Under the pieces are notes generated by a model. The model was not told the origin of the DNA and ran no database searches. It saw only the letters and a list, made by a program, of their open reading frames with translations. DNA of 64,000 nucleotides, from the NCBI GenBank assembly GCA_947502975.1, contig CANNBV010000002.1, positions 1 through 64,000 on the forward strand. Reading direction: 5' to 3'. The stretch comes from an uncultured Flavobacteriaceae bacterium (lineage in GTDB: Bacteria; Bacteroidota; Bacteroidia; Flavobacteriales; Flavobacteriaceae). Position 1 is the first letter of the stretch. The number at the start of each line of letters is the position of its first letter. The translations under genes were made by a program, and so were the position numbers. Positions 51,262-61,700 of the stretch are shown here, piece by piece.

Positions 51262-51630
51262 ATGAAAAATTTAGTCACAATTATTGCACTTACTTGCTTT
51301 ACTTTAGTTTCTGCTCAAACCATTCATCTTGATGAAGGTATTACAACGGAAAATATAAAATTAGAAAATCTTAATATTTCAGTAACTGTCGATTCAGAAG
51401 AGAGCATAAAATCTACTTTTGATGTAAAAGATATGAAAGAGATTTTAGTAAAAGCAAAAGAAAACCAAGCGTTAGAATTTCAAATTACTTGTGAAAATAA
51501 AACGGACAATAGAATGACTAATATGACTTATAAAGTGAAAGGTAATTCTAATGACGTTAGTGGCTTTATGAAAAGCATTAAAGTGGTAAGGAAATCAGCA
51601 ATTAAATATTATAAGAACAAAAAAGCATAA
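51262..51630 (+). CDS. Small secreted protein, first gene of the GLPGLI operon
   Basis: The 122-aa product has a signal peptide (MKNLVTIIALTCFTLVSAQ) and a small soluble domain (ENIKLENLNISVTVDSEESI). It has no recognised family. It lies 2 bp upstream of the first GLPGLI gene, so the two are almost certainly co-transcribed. Its position directly after the GTTAAC sites suggests that it is among the targets of the two-component system. Confidence 0.8.
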   Translation: MKNLVTIIALTCFTLVSAQTIHLDEGITTENIKLENLNISVTVDSEESIKSTFDVKDMKEILVKAKENQALEFQITCENKTDNRMTNMTYKVKGNSNDVSGFMKSIKVVRKSAIKYYKNKKA

Positions 51631-51632
51631 GG

Positions 51633-52457
51633 ATGAAAACTGTAATTAAACTACTAATAGTAACAACATTTCTTGTTATTTCGCAATTACAAGCCCAAAA
51701 TTTTCAAGGCGTGGCTACCTATAAATCTCACAGAAAAGTTGATTTAAAAATTGGAGATGATAGAATGAATTCTGAGCAACAGAAAAACATTCAGGAACAA
51801 TTAAAAAAACAATTTCAACAAGAGTATACTTTAAAATTTAGTAAATATAAATCTGTTTACAAGCAGGAGGAGAAATTAGACGCTCCACAAGCTGTAAGTT
51901 CTGGTATAAATATTAAAGTGGTTCAGGGCGCTGATGTAATGTATAAAAATGTTAAAGAGCATAAGTATACGAACAAAACAGAAATTTATGGAAAAGTTTT
52001 TTTAATAAAAGATTCTTTGACAAGTAGAGAGTGGCAGTTAGTTAATGAAACTAAAAATATAGGAACGTATACTTGCTACAAAGCTACTTTTGATGAGGAG
52101 TATACTACAAGAACCGTAAATGAAAAAGGCGAGTTTACTACAGTGACAAAGCCACGTACAACAACGGTTTGGTATACGCCACAGATTCCTGTAAGTAATG
52201 GTCCATCAGACTACTTTGGATTGCCAGGTTTGATTTTAGAAGTAAATGATGGTCAACTTACATTAGTGTGCACTAAAATTGTTTTAAATCCTGAAGAGAC
52301 GATTGAAATTGTTGAACCTAAAAAAGGAAAAGAAGTGAGTCAAGATGAATTTGATAAAATAAGAGAAAAGAAAACCGAAGAAATGCTTGAACAATTTAGA
52401 TCTTCAAATAGAAGGAGTGGTGATGGAAATCGAGTAATGATAAGTGTTGGGGGGTAA
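51633..52457 (+). CDS. GLPGLI family protein 1
   Basis: The 274-aa product has a signal peptide (MKTVIKLLIVTTFLVISQLQ) and the diagnostic GLPGLILEVNDGQ near residue 195. Other shared segments with its two paralogues are FQGVATYKSH at the N-terminus, YTLKFSKYKSVYKQEEKLD, IGTYTCYKATF and TVWYTPQIPVSNGPSDYFG. GLPGLI proteins are periplasmic or surface proteins of Bacteroidota with unknown activity. It is the first of three tandem paralogues. Its C-terminus is basic and Arg-rich. Confidence 0.93.
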   Translation: MKTVIKLLIVTTFLVISQLQAQNFQGVATYKSHRKVDLKIGDDRMNSEQQKNIQEQLKKQFQQEYTLKFSKYKSVYKQEEKLDAPQAVSSGINIKVVQGADVMYKNVKEHKYTNKTEIYGKVFLIKDSLTSREWQLVNETKNIGTYTCYKATFDEEYTTRTVNEKGEFTTVTKPRTTTVWYTPQIPVSNGPSDYFGLPGLILEVNDGQLTLVCTKIVLNPEETIEIVEPKKGKEVSQDEFDKIREKKTEEMLEQFRSSNRRSGDGNRVMISVGG

Positions 52458-52529
52458 TAAATTTAGACCTTAATTTAAGGTGAAATGTTAGTAATATAGT
52501 CTCATATATTATTTTGTTTAATAATTATG

Positions 52530-52537
52530 TATATTTG
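52530..52537 (+). promoter_or_regulatory. Internal -7 box before GLPGLI gene 2
   Basis: TATATTTG matches TAnnTTTG, 31 bp before the ATG at 52568. The spacing to a possible -33 TTTG (52513-52516) is short at 13 bp. It could start a second transcript. Confidence 0.4.
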
Positions 52538-52567
52538 TTAAACATTATAAATTATAAATCACTCACC

Positions 52568-53422
52568 ATGAAGACATTTACTATTACAATTCTTGTATTT
52601 TGTTTAAGCTTAGTATGTATCAATTCTCTAAAAGCACAAGAATTTCAAGGAAGAGCAGAATATGTTTACAAGGCCCAAATGAACTTAGGACGTTGGGGTG
52701 CAAAAATGAGTGAAGCTCAAAAAAAGCAAATTGCTGCTCGTTTGAAGAACAGGCTTGAGAAAAAATATATTTTAACTTTTAATAAGGAAGAATCGGTATA
52801 CAATGAATATGAAAAGTTAGATGCTATGTCTGGAGCAACTGATTCTTGGGGAAAGAATTTTACACCTGGTGAACAGTATAAAAATGTAAAAACTAAAGCC
52901 TTTGTACAAGATCAAGAGTTTTATGGGAAAAAGTTTTTAATTGAAGATAAATTATTAAAGATAGACTGGAAGATAGCATCTGAAACAAAACAAATTGGTA
53001 ATTATACATGTATGAGAGCTACAGCTATGATTCCAACCTCAGAATTATCGTTTTGGGAATTTTCATGGAGCCAGCTTCGTCAGGAAACAAAAGAAGACGA
53101 AAATGCTACAGCAGATGCTGATTCAGATGACGTAAAAGAAGAAGAAATACCTATGATGGAAATAGAGGCATGGTATTCACCACAAGTACCAGTTAGTCAG
53201 GGTCCATCTGAGTTTTGGGGCTTGCCAGGATTAATATTTGAATTGAATATTGGTACAACAACTATCCTGTGTTCTAAAATAGTAATGAATCCGCAGGAGA
53301 AAATTAAAATTAAAGCACCAGATAGAGGTCAAGAAGTTACCAAGAAAGAATACAAAGAGATCATCTTTAAAAAAATGAAAGAGTTTCGTGATAATAGAGT
53401 TGGTAGACGCTATAGTCGTTAA
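52568..53422 (+). CDS. GLPGLI family protein 2
   Basis: I start at ATG 52568 (MKTFTITILVFCLSLVCINS), because the longer reading frame upstream covers a promoter-like box and lacks a signal peptide at its start. The 284-aa product has EFQGRAEYVYKAQ, IGNYTCMRATA, an acidic insert (EDENATADADSDDVKEEEIP) and GLPGLIFELNIGTT. It is closest to the third paralogue in the segment after the signal peptide (MSEAQKKQIAARLKNRLEKK). The C-terminus is basic. Confidence 0.92.
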   Translation: MKTFTITILVFCLSLVCINSLKAQEFQGRAEYVYKAQMNLGRWGAKMSEAQKKQIAARLKNRLEKKYILTFNKEESVYNEYEKLDAMSGATDSWGKNFTPGEQYKNVKTKAFVQDQEFYGKKFLIEDKLLKIDWKIASETKQIGNYTCMRATAMIPTSELSFWEFSWSQLRQETKEDENATADADSDDVKEEEIPMMEIEAWYSPQVPVSQGPSEFWGLPGLIFELNIGTTTILCSKIVMNPQEKIKIKAPDRGQEVTKKEYKEIIFKKMKEFRDNRVGRRYSR

Positions 53423-53560
53423 AATGCATTTTGTTTTTTTAACAATACTTTAATAAAATCAATTTAAACTAATAGCTTATGGTGTAGTCAAATATAGGTG
53501 TCTTTTGAAAATGTGAACACTAGGTACACATGTTTCTGAGATAAAAATAAATTATATATC

Positions 53561-54409
53561 ATGACAGCAGCCATCGCAAAACGTTCAATTACCTTTTTCT
53601 TTTTATTAGTATCATTATTTATGAATGCCCAAGATTTTCAGGGTAAGGCATATTATATGTCCAAAACTTCTGTAGATATGAGCAACTTTGGACGCCCTAA
53701 TATGTCTGAAGACCAAAAGAAAAGAATGGCAGAACGCTTAAAACAAATGTTTGAAAAAACTTTTGTTTTAACCTTTAATAGAGTTGAATCTATATACAAA
53801 TTAGATGAAAAACTAGAAATGCCAACTCAAGGTCAAGGTGGTAGGTTTGGAGCGATTATGTCAGGAGCCATTGATGGCGTAAAGTATAAAAATATAAAGT
53901 CTAAGGCGAGTTTAAGTGAACATGAGCTTTTTGGGAAGTTGTTTTTAATAAAAGAGGATTTACCTAAATTGGATTGGAAAATGACAGGCGAAACAAAGCA
54001 AATTGGTGGGTACAATTGTTTTAAGGCCACAGCTATAAAAACATGGAAAGACTTTGATATATCTAGCTTAAGGCGACCTACAAATAATAATTCTGAAGAT
54101 GATAACGATGATGAGAAAACAAATGAGGAAGAAAAGGAAATAGTAGTTACAGCATGGTATACGATGCAAATACCTGTGAACCATGGTCCAAGTGATTATT
54201 ACGGACTTCCAGGTTTAATTCTAGAAATCAATGCAGATAAAACAACCATATTGTGCACAAAAATAATATTAAACCCTGAAGATAAGGCCACTATAAAACA
54301 GCCGTCTAAAGGAAAGGAAGTAACAAAAGAAGAATATGTAGATATCGCCACAGAAAAGTATCAAGAAATGAGAGAGAATTTTAGAAGACGAGGAGGAGCA
54401 AGGCGATAA
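53561..54409 (+). CDS. GLPGLI family protein 3
   Basis: The 282-aa product has an N-terminal signal (SITFFFLLVSLFMNAQ), the segment MSEDQKKRMAERLKQMFEKT shared with paralogue 2, IGGYNCFKATA, an acidic insert (NNNSEDDNDDEKTNEEEKE) and GLPGLILEINADKT. The ATG at 53561 is the only suitable start. It is followed 18 bp later by a TonB receptor gene. Three copies in a row suggest duplication with divergence of the acidic insert. Confidence 0.92.
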   Translation: MTAAIAKRSITFFFLLVSLFMNAQDFQGKAYYMSKTSVDMSNFGRPNMSEDQKKRMAERLKQMFEKTFVLTFNRVESIYKLDEKLEMPTQGQGGRFGAIMSGAIDGVKYKNIKSKASLSEHELFGKLFLIKEDLPKLDWKMTGETKQIGGYNCFKATAIKTWKDFDISSLRRPTNNNSEDDNDDEKTNEEEKEIVVTAWYTMQIPVNHGPSDYYGLPGLILEINADKTTILCTKIILNPEDKATIKQPSKGKEVTKEEYVDIATEKYQEMRENFRRRGGARR

Positions 54410-54427
54410 ATAAATAACCAAAAGCAA

Positions 54428-57133
54428 ATGAAATTACAACTAACCATAGTATTCACTTTATTAGCCACCTTAGGATTTTCACAAGTTAAACTTCAAGGGG
54501 TTGTTAAAGATAGCATAGGGAGCCCTTTAGAATTGGCAAATGTTATGGCGCTAAACCAAGAAACTAATGCCATGGAGTCTTACGGCATTACCAATGAGAA
54601 AGGTAAATTTATATTGTCGCTAAGTAAAAATTCTAAATATAAGTTGCAAGTAAGCTATATAGGGATGAAAACTTACGAAGAAATTATTGAGACTACTGAT
54701 GCGAACATTGATAAAGATATTACCATGATTACCGATAATGCTTTGGACGCAGTTGAGTTAACCTATGAGATGCCAGTAACTATAAGCGGTGATACATTGA
54801 TATATAATGCTGATTCTTTTAAGAATGGAACGGAGCGCAAACTGGAAGATATTTTGGAAAAGCTTCCTGGAGTAGAGGTGAATGATGAAGGACAAATAGA
54901 GGTAGAAGGTCAACGTGTATCTAAAGTGATGGTAGATGGAAAAGACTTTTTTGACGGGGACACTAAGTTAGCTACCAAAAACATTCCTTCAAATGCGGTT
55001 GATAAAGTTCAAGTGTTGAAAAATTATGCTGAGGTGGGACAATTAAGTGGTGTAACTAACAATCAGGATAATTATGCTATCAATATCAAACTAAAAGAAG
55101 GAAAGAAAAACTTTTGGTTTGGTAATATTACTGCTGGTGGAGGTGCTTCAACAGATAATGAGCTATATGTATTTCAACCAAAGTTATTTTATTACAGCCC
55201 TAAATACAGTATCAATCTCATTGGAGATTTAAATAATACGGGAGAACCTGCACTAACACGACGAGATTTACGAGGTTTTGGTGGAGGTTTCCGCCCTCCA
55301 AGTAGAGATAGTGGTACAAACTTAAATTTAGGAAATAACGATTTAGGATTTTTAGCCACTCAAAACGATCGTGCTCAAAATATAGAGAATAAATTAGCTT
55401 CTGGGAATTTTAGTTATTCACCAACAAAGGCTTTGGATATTAGTGGTTTCGGAATTTTTAATAGTAGCAGTATAGATATTCGACAAAAGCAATCTATTCA
55501 GTATACCAATCCCGATTTGGGTATCCCAGATGAAGATACCGACCAAATGACGACACAACGTTCAGATATTGGCTTGTTGAAGTTAAGTGCAACCTACAAA
55601 CCCAATGTTAATAATCAACTAGACTATGATGTTTTAGGTAGAGTGACTAAAGAATCGCAAGAGCAAAATTTATTTTCTTCAGTTATTGGAAATACAAATC
55701 AGTTTGAAGATAATACCCCATACAGTATCAATCAGAATTTAAACTATTATTATACACTCAACGACACCAATATTTTTGCTTTTGAAGTGCAGCATTTACT
55801 ACAAGATGAAGATCCGTTTTATAATGCTATTTTAGAAGATAAAGATAATTACGAAAGTATTGCTAATAACCTTGGATTAGACCCTAGTCAAATAGGATAT
55901 AATATTAATCAAAATAGAAGAGTAAAAACTAACCAGTTAGATACAAAGCTAGATTATTGGAATATTTTAAATGATAAGAGTAATATCAATTTTACCTTAG
56001 GTGTTACTTCAAGTCGACAAGATTTTAATTCTAATTTATTTCAAATTTTAGATGATGATTCTAGTTTTGATCCTACACCAACCTTCAACGATGGTTTAGA
56101 TGTTAATGATATTGTATATAGCTTCAGCGATTATTATTTGGGTGCAAAGTATACATTAAAAGCGGGGATATTTACATTCATGCCAGGGCTTTCAGCACAT
56201 GCATACAGGTATGGGAATGATCAATTTGGGCAAGAATTTCAAGATAATTTTGGGTTGGTATTGCCTAGTTTTGAAACACGCATGCAGTTTAAAAAGAGTG
56301 AAAGTTTAACGTTGCGCTACACCATGCAAAATCAGTTTACTGATGTAACTCGATTGGCGAGTGGTATTGTTTTAAATGGTTTTAATAGTATTCAAATTGG
56401 TAATCCAGAGTTGCAAAATGCGCTTACAAATAATGTTAGTCTAATTTACAGAAGCTTTAATCTATTTAACTATACGAATGTTTTTGCTGTAATAAATTAT
56501 AGTAACAGGGTAGACCAAATACGCTCTATTTCCAGTTTTGAAAGCGTGGTTCGTACCAATAACTTTTTTAATTCTGGATTTGCTGACGAAAGCGTAACAG
56601 CGTTTGGACGATTTCAAAGGACTTTCGGAAAGTTAAGAGCTAGTATTAATACTCGGTTCAACTACAATAAGTTTAACCAGTTTATTCAAGGAGATAGATC
56701 GATAAATGAGAACTTTTCGCAAACCTATACACCAGAGTTAAGAACCAATTTTAGGGAAGCACCAAATTTTAGGGTGAGATACCGTTACGCAGTAAACAAT
56801 AATAAACAAGGTGGAAGAAATACAAAGTTTATTACTAATGCACCATCTGTACAGTTTGATGCCTATATCTGGAAGAAATTTACATTCTTAACCGATTATT
56901 CCTATAACCGACAAAGCAACCCTAACGGATCGCCTCAAGAGTTTGAAATTTGGAATGCATCCCTGTCTTACAGAAAGGATAGAGATGCCAAATGGGAATA
57001 TACGTTGAAGGCTACCAATTTGTTAAATACGTCGTCACTTATTCAAAATGGTAATAGTAATATATCAGTGTTTGCTTCAGAATATTTTATTCAACCAAGA
57101 TTTGTTACATTTCGATTGAGATATGAGATTTAG
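54428..57133 (+). CDS. TonB-dependent receptor with carboxypeptidase-like N-terminus
   Basis: The 901-aa outer-membrane protein has a signal peptide (MKLQLTIVFTLLATLGFS), a carboxypeptidase regulatory-like domain at residues about 22-110 (LQGVVKDSIGSPLELANVMA), then a plug (KLEDILEKLPGVEVNDEGQI and KVMVDGKDFFDGDTKLATKN) and a barrel that ends in FRLRYEI. The sequence is of the outer-membrane-beta-barrel family (OMP_b-brl_3 type) that often accompanies GLPGLI proteins. It is last in the operon. The ligand is unknown. Confidence 0.92.
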   Translation: MKLQLTIVFTLLATLGFSQVKLQGVVKDSIGSPLELANVMALNQETNAMESYGITNEKGKFILSLSKNSKYKLQVSYIGMKTYEEIIETTDANIDKDITMITDNALDAVELTYEMPVTISGDTLIYNADSFKNGTERKLEDILEKLPGVEVNDEGQIEVEGQRVSKVMVDGKDFFDGDTKLATKNIPSNAVDKVQVLKNYAEVGQLSGVTNNQDNYAINIKLKEGKKNFWFGNITAGGGASTDNELYVFQPKLFYYSPKYSINLIGDLNNTGEPALTRRDLRGFGGGFRPPSRDSGTNLNLGNNDLGFLATQNDRAQNIENKLASGNFSYSPTKALDISGFGIFNSSSIDIRQKQSIQYTNPDLGIPDEDTDQMTTQRSDIGLLKLSATYKPNVNNQLDYDVLGRVTKESQEQNLFSSVIGNTNQFEDNTPYSINQNLNYYYTLNDTNIFAFEVQHLLQDEDPFYNAILEDKDNYESIANNLGLDPSQIGYNINQNRRVKTNQLDTKLDYWNILNDKSNINFTLGVTSSRQDFNSNLFQILDDDSSFDPTPTFNDGLDVNDIVYSFSDYYLGAKYTLKAGIFTFMPGLSAHAYRYGNDQFGQEFQDNFGLVLPSFETRMQFKKSESLTLRYTMQNQFTDVTRLASGIVLNGFNSIQIGNPELQNALTNNVSLIYRSFNLFNYTNVFAVINYSNRVDQIRSISSFESVVRTNNFFNSGFADESVTAFGRFQRTFGKLRASINTRFNYNKFNQFIQGDRSINENFSQTYTPELRTNFREAPNFRVRYRYAVNNNKQGGRNTKFITNAPSVQFDAYIWKKFTFLTDYSYNRQSNPNGSPQEFEIWNASLSYRKDRDAKWEYTLKATNLLNTSSLIQNGNSNISVFASEYFIQPRFVTFRLRYEI

Positions 57134-57140
57134 GAGATTC

Positions 57141-57239
57141 GTTTAACGTTTATGTATATGAAATGCGCGTGTTTGAGTGCTAGGGTTTTCCGAAGGAAAA
57201 ATCAGAAGCTAGCAAAAAAGTAACTAACATTATTTAAGC
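57141..57239 (-). repeat. Solitary attC-like site K (99 bp)
   Basis: The left core GTTTAAC is GTTAAAC on the minus strand, a perfect GTTRRRY. The right core TTTAAGC has lost the G. It has the same length as site D at 7723 and shares TTTTCCGAAGGAAAA, AGCTAGCAAA and about 25 bp beyond the right core (GCACAAAATAGCAATTTTT). It lies 8 bp after the TonB receptor stop codon. Confidence 0.65.
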
Positions 57240-57279
57240 ACAAAATAGCAATTTTTATATACTGTATTATGCATAGTTT

Positions 57280-57774
57280 TTATTTGTTTAATAGTTTTTC
57301 TGTTCTGTTTAGTTTAGGATATTCAGGAATAAATTTTATTAAAACACTATCTTTTAAATTAACTTTATCAAAATCTTCAATTTCCATATGGAAAGTAGAT
57401 TTATAATTAATTCCGTTGTGATTAAATATGGATTCTAACCAACGAACAGATTTGGAGCCTCTTTCTTTTTTTTCTACAATTCCGTTTTTCAAAATACCAT
57501 CATTGTCAATTTTATTTTGAATTCGAGTTGAATTAAAAAGTATTAACGGAATTATCAATCCGAAAACAATAAATGATAAATTTATAATCAATTTTCTTTT
57601 TTCTTTGGGAAGAGACTCGGTTAATATTCCAAAAAATACTGCTGTAATTCCTAAATGGGATAATCCAATTAAGATAAAGAACTCCATAAAATACAATTCC
57701 TTATACCAATGGATATATAAAATAAATTCTAATCCAAATAGTAAGGTTCCTAAAACAAATAATATCTTTTTCAA
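57280..57774 (-). CDS. Membrane protein of unknown function in a solitary cassette
   Basis: The 164-aa product has three hydrophobic helices in its first 85 residues (MKKILFVLGTLLFGLEFILY, then FFILIGLSHLGITAVFFGIL and LSFIVFGLIIPLILF). A soluble C-terminal domain follows with IFNHNGINYKSTFHMEIEDF and VLIKFIPEYPKLNR. No family is recognised. It lies directly beside site K on the same strand as the array genes, so it is interpreted as the cargo of that cassette. Confidence 0.75.
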   Translation of the reverse strand: MKKILFVLGTLLFGLEFILYIHWYKELYFMEFFILIGLSHLGITAVFFGILTESLPKEKRKLIINLSFIVFGLIIPLILFNSTRIQNKIDNDGILKNGIVEKKERGSKSVRWLESIFNHNGINYKSTFHMEIEDFDKVNLKDSVLIKFIPEYPKLNRTEKLLNK

Positions 57775-57900
57775 TAAGTCTTAAATTTGCTCTATTTGTA
57801 GTTGTTCAAATTATGCATGATACAAAAATAAAGTTCCGTTTCAAACTTTATGGATAGTTAAATAGATTTAGTTTAATTTTCTGAAAAGGTCAATTTAAGT

Positions 57901-57936
57901 AAAAAAAAGACTGCTATTAAGCAGTCTTTTTTTTAC
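57901..57936 (-). terminator. Bidirectional terminator between cassette and lipoprotein gene
   Basis: Arms AAAAAGACTGCT and AGCAGTCTTTTT enclose ATTA and are flanked by A and T runs. It closes the GH86-lipoprotein operon on the minus strand. Confidence 0.88.
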
Positions 57937-57952
57937 TTATTTATAAGGTATT

Positions 57953-58720
57953 TTAAGGCGCTACTGTAAATTGAAAAATTGCAGAACTAGAGGTATTACC
58001 AACATCGTCTCTAGTAATGACTCTCCAATAGTATATAGTATTGGCTGTAGTGTTCACTGCTCTAGTAGTAACATCCTTATCAACTGTTACCATATCAGTT
58101 GGAGGGTTAGCCTCACCAAAATAAACATCATATTCTTTAATATCATTGTTTTGGTCACTACCTGTCCATTCTAGAGTTACAGAAGTGGTAGATGACGCTA
58201 ATACTTGGTTTCTACTTGGATTCACAGGTGTAGCTGTGTTAGGAGCAAAGGAAACCTCTGCTACGCCAGCTGCTGTAAATGTTTGTGTTGCCGAAGCGGT
58301 TGTTTCGCTAGTGCCATCTTTAGAGGCTACTACTTGCCAGCTATAATCTCCACCAGGTATTATTCCAGTAACATCTAAAGTTACATTACTGCTACTCGCA
58401 GTTACCTCAAAATCTGCAGACGTATTGTTGTCAGTATTAGTAAGCGTGAGTGTATATTTAACATTAGTGCTAGTGGTAGCATCTCCTGTCCATGCAAATT
58501 CTATGGTATAAGTTCTATCTGTATCACCATCATTACCAGTTAGGTTTTTTGCTATAGCACATACTTCACCATTTGCTGGAAAAGTTAAATTTGCAGCAGC
58601 AGGTGGATTTACAACTACTGGTGGATCTGGATCTACCGGAGGAGGAGGGGAATCATCACCTCCGCCGCCACAAGCGACAGTTAAAGAAACTAATCCTATA
58701 ATTAAAAATATCTTTTTCAT
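57953..58720 (-). CDS. Surface lipoprotein with two fibronectin type III-like domains
   Basis: The 255-aa product has a lipoprotein signal (MKKIFLIIGLVSLTVACGGG, Cys17), a Gly-Asp-Pro-rich linker (GGDDSPPPPVDPDPPVVVNP) typical of surface-exported lipoproteins, and two beta-sandwich domains of the FN3/SusE type at about 45-150 and 155-255 (ATPVNPSRNQVLASSTTSVT, then ITRDDVGNTSSSAIFQFTV). It is downstream of the GH86 gene, overlapping by 1 bp in TAATG, so the two are co-translated. It may hold oligosaccharides near the enzyme; this is an inference. Confidence 0.86.
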   Translation of the reverse strand: MKKIFLIIGLVSLTVACGGGGDDSPPPPVDPDPPVVVNPPAAANLTFPANGEVCAIAKNLTGNDGDTDRTYTIEFAWTGDATTSTNVKYTLTLTNTDNNTSADFEVTASSSNVTLDVTGIIPGGDYSWQVVASKDGTSETTASATQTFTAAGVAEVSFAPNTATPVNPSRNQVLASSTTSVTLEWTGSDQNNDIKEYDVYFGEANPPTDMVTVDKDVTTRAVNTTANTIYYWRVITRDDVGNTSSSAIFQFTVAP

Positions 58721-61700
58721 TACTTAATAATTTTAAATGTTGATGTTGAATTTGGAGTGTTTACAGACACTAAGTAAATACCAGAGGCTAAGTTTTGCAT
58801 ATCTACTTCAGCTAAACCAGTATCAGACTTAGTATTTTTAGAAATCAATAATTGACCAGAAAAACTGAATACATTTATATTCACTTTATCATTGGTTCCT
58901 GTTTCTACAGTTAAACGATTTTTAACAGGATTAGGATAAGCAGTAATTAAACTACCAATAACTATTTTTTGAGTAAATTCTCCTTGACAATCTTTCTTTG
59001 CTTTTACAGAAATATTATTCGTGCCTTCATTTAGCTGAAGTGTTAAGTTTTGCTCTGTGGTAGTGAATTCTGTACCGTTAAGTACGATGGTATATTCTTC
59101 ACTTCCAGACATAGCCAATGTTACATTTTTATTCGGTTGAGAAACTTTAGAGGTCACAGAAAGATCTAAAGGTTGAGATATGGTGATATTAAAAATAAAT
59201 ATCTCTCCAGAATCGTTGTCTGTGATTTCTACGATATAATCACCAGCATCTAAATCACCAATAGTAATATCTTGAGTAAAGTTTTCATTAAAAGTAGTTC
59301 CTCCAGTAATATTAACCGTGAAGTCTCCAGCATTTGTTGCATTGACTACAATAGAACCATCGTTATTATTTGCACATACTTCACCAGTATTAGTTATCGA
59401 GAATTCTGCTAATGCAAATTCTACAAAAGTAATGGTGACCGATGCAGTATCACTTAAACCTGTGGCATTTTCTGTAACCTGATAGGTTATTGAAGGTGGG
59501 TTTCCAGAGAATTCAGCCGAAGGTGTAAATGTTAACACACCCGAAGTATCGTTGTATGACCAACTACCAATGACACCTGCTGATAACGTAGTATCAATAT
59601 CTACTGTAGATGGATCTAAATCTACAGTCGTGTTAGCTGCGGTTAAAGCTTCTCCGCTATCACTCGTATCATTATTTAAGATATTTATAGAAACTTCTCC
59701 TAAATCGTTATTTGAACTTGAGTCGTCATTAGCTATAGGATCTTGTACATACTCGAAATTAACAGATCCAGTGTCGGATAAGTTATTAGAAATTTCGGTT
59801 AATGAATATTGTATGTCCGTAGGGTTATCTGTAAAACCCGAATTCGGAGTAAAACTTAAAATTCCTGTATTAGTATCATAATCCCAAGTGCCTTCATTAG
59901 CAACAATTAGTTGAGTTTGTTGTCCATTAGTATTTACATCAATATCAATATTTACCTCGCTAGGAAGAGGTGTATTTCCGTCTTCTTTTGAATCATTAGC
60001 TAAAATATTTAATGAAATAGTGTTGCCTCTTGGGTTGCTTAGACTTTCGTCATGAGCAGCATCAACAGCAGGCTCTACAATTCGAATAAACCTTCTTATA
60101 CCATCACCACCAGTGAAAGTATTCCCACTTGGTGTGGTTGTAATAATAAAAGTTAATACACGATAATCCCCTGGAGTTAATGGTAAATCTCCCGGGGCAA
60201 AGTTTATAACAAAGTCTACATTACTTCTAGAAACAGGAGTTGCTTCCGTTATTAAATTATTTTTGAAAAAAGTTTCATTAGGTGTTCTTAGTTCTATTCC
60301 AGCTCTTTGTCCAGGTGTATCAGTAGTATAGTCTAACTGTAGCGTAAAAGATGTTGCAGTATTTGGTATAGTCTGTATTATTTCACCAATATTAGGATCT
60401 GAAAAACGTATGATTTCTTCCGTACTAATAAAAGTAATTGAATCTATATTGAATAGATCTCCAGACCCTGTTCCAGAGTATTCAAATCTTAGTCTTGATA
60501 AGCCTGTACTTGAGAGTGTTATACTTCCATCGAAATCTTGAAAAGTATTTATATCCCCAGTACTAGTAATGGAAATGGTACCTAATTCATCAGAACCACT
60601 AAAAATCGTAACTGTACCTCCAGCACCAGCTGCAGCACTTGCATTTATTGTAACATTTAAATCACCAGAAACTGTATTATTGACATCATAAGTAGTAGAA
60701 TCTCCGTTATTAACAGATTCAATAAATGATCCGTTTACTGTCACCCCATTATTTTCGGTAAACTCTTCAGCTTGTACGACTCCAGGAATGACTACTGCTT
60801 GACATACGTTCTCAGCATCATCGATACATTTATCGTCTGCATTATCTACGAAACCTTGTACAGGTCCACAGCTCTCAATTGTAACATCTGGATCACCTAG
60901 ACCATCATTGTCTTCATCTGCGTATAGCGTTGTTTTAGTACAAAGCACATCGTCGTTTTCTATAGATAAAACCGCAGCAGCTAACCTGCCTCCAGTTTTA
61001 GCATAGGTTACAGAAACTGTATTGTCTCCATTATTAATTAAATTGTAAGGAACATTAAACTCTAGCATTGCGTAAAAATCGGCTCTACCTGTTTGATCAT
61101 AACCTTTCCAATTGGTTGGTATTGTTAAAGCAGTACCATTAAATGTAACCTCGCTTGGTAGCCTGTCTAAACCAGAAGGGGTAGTAGACCCTACTCCAGT
61201 AGTAAGAGGTATTCCAACACTTAAACGTAGCGTAGCATCACCATTACTAGCTTTCACCACATCATTAATTGTAAAGGTATTAGCTACATTGGCATTTACT
61301 AAAACCGTAGGTGCTTTATCAGTAGTAGCTTGTGCAGATGTGCCATAATATTTTTTTCTCACAATACTACTTGTAAATTGAACAGGTGAATCGTAAGTTA
61401 TTTTTAATAGTTTTGTTTCTCCAGTTGCTAGAGATACTGTAGATGGAAGAGAGCCACTATCAGTCCCTTCATTATAAATTGGACTATTTTGTCCGTTAAT
61501 AATTAATGAGGATGTATTAACATTAGTAATCCCTGATCCTCCTGTAATAAAGCTGAGGTTTACTGTTTTATCTGCATCGTCAAGATTATTTAAGGCAATG
61601 TAAGTAGTGTTGCCATCTACAAATGCTTGTACTTGAACATCTAAATCATCACTTGTGATTTTTGCACGATCTCCTTTTATGTCTTTCCAAAATCTATAAA

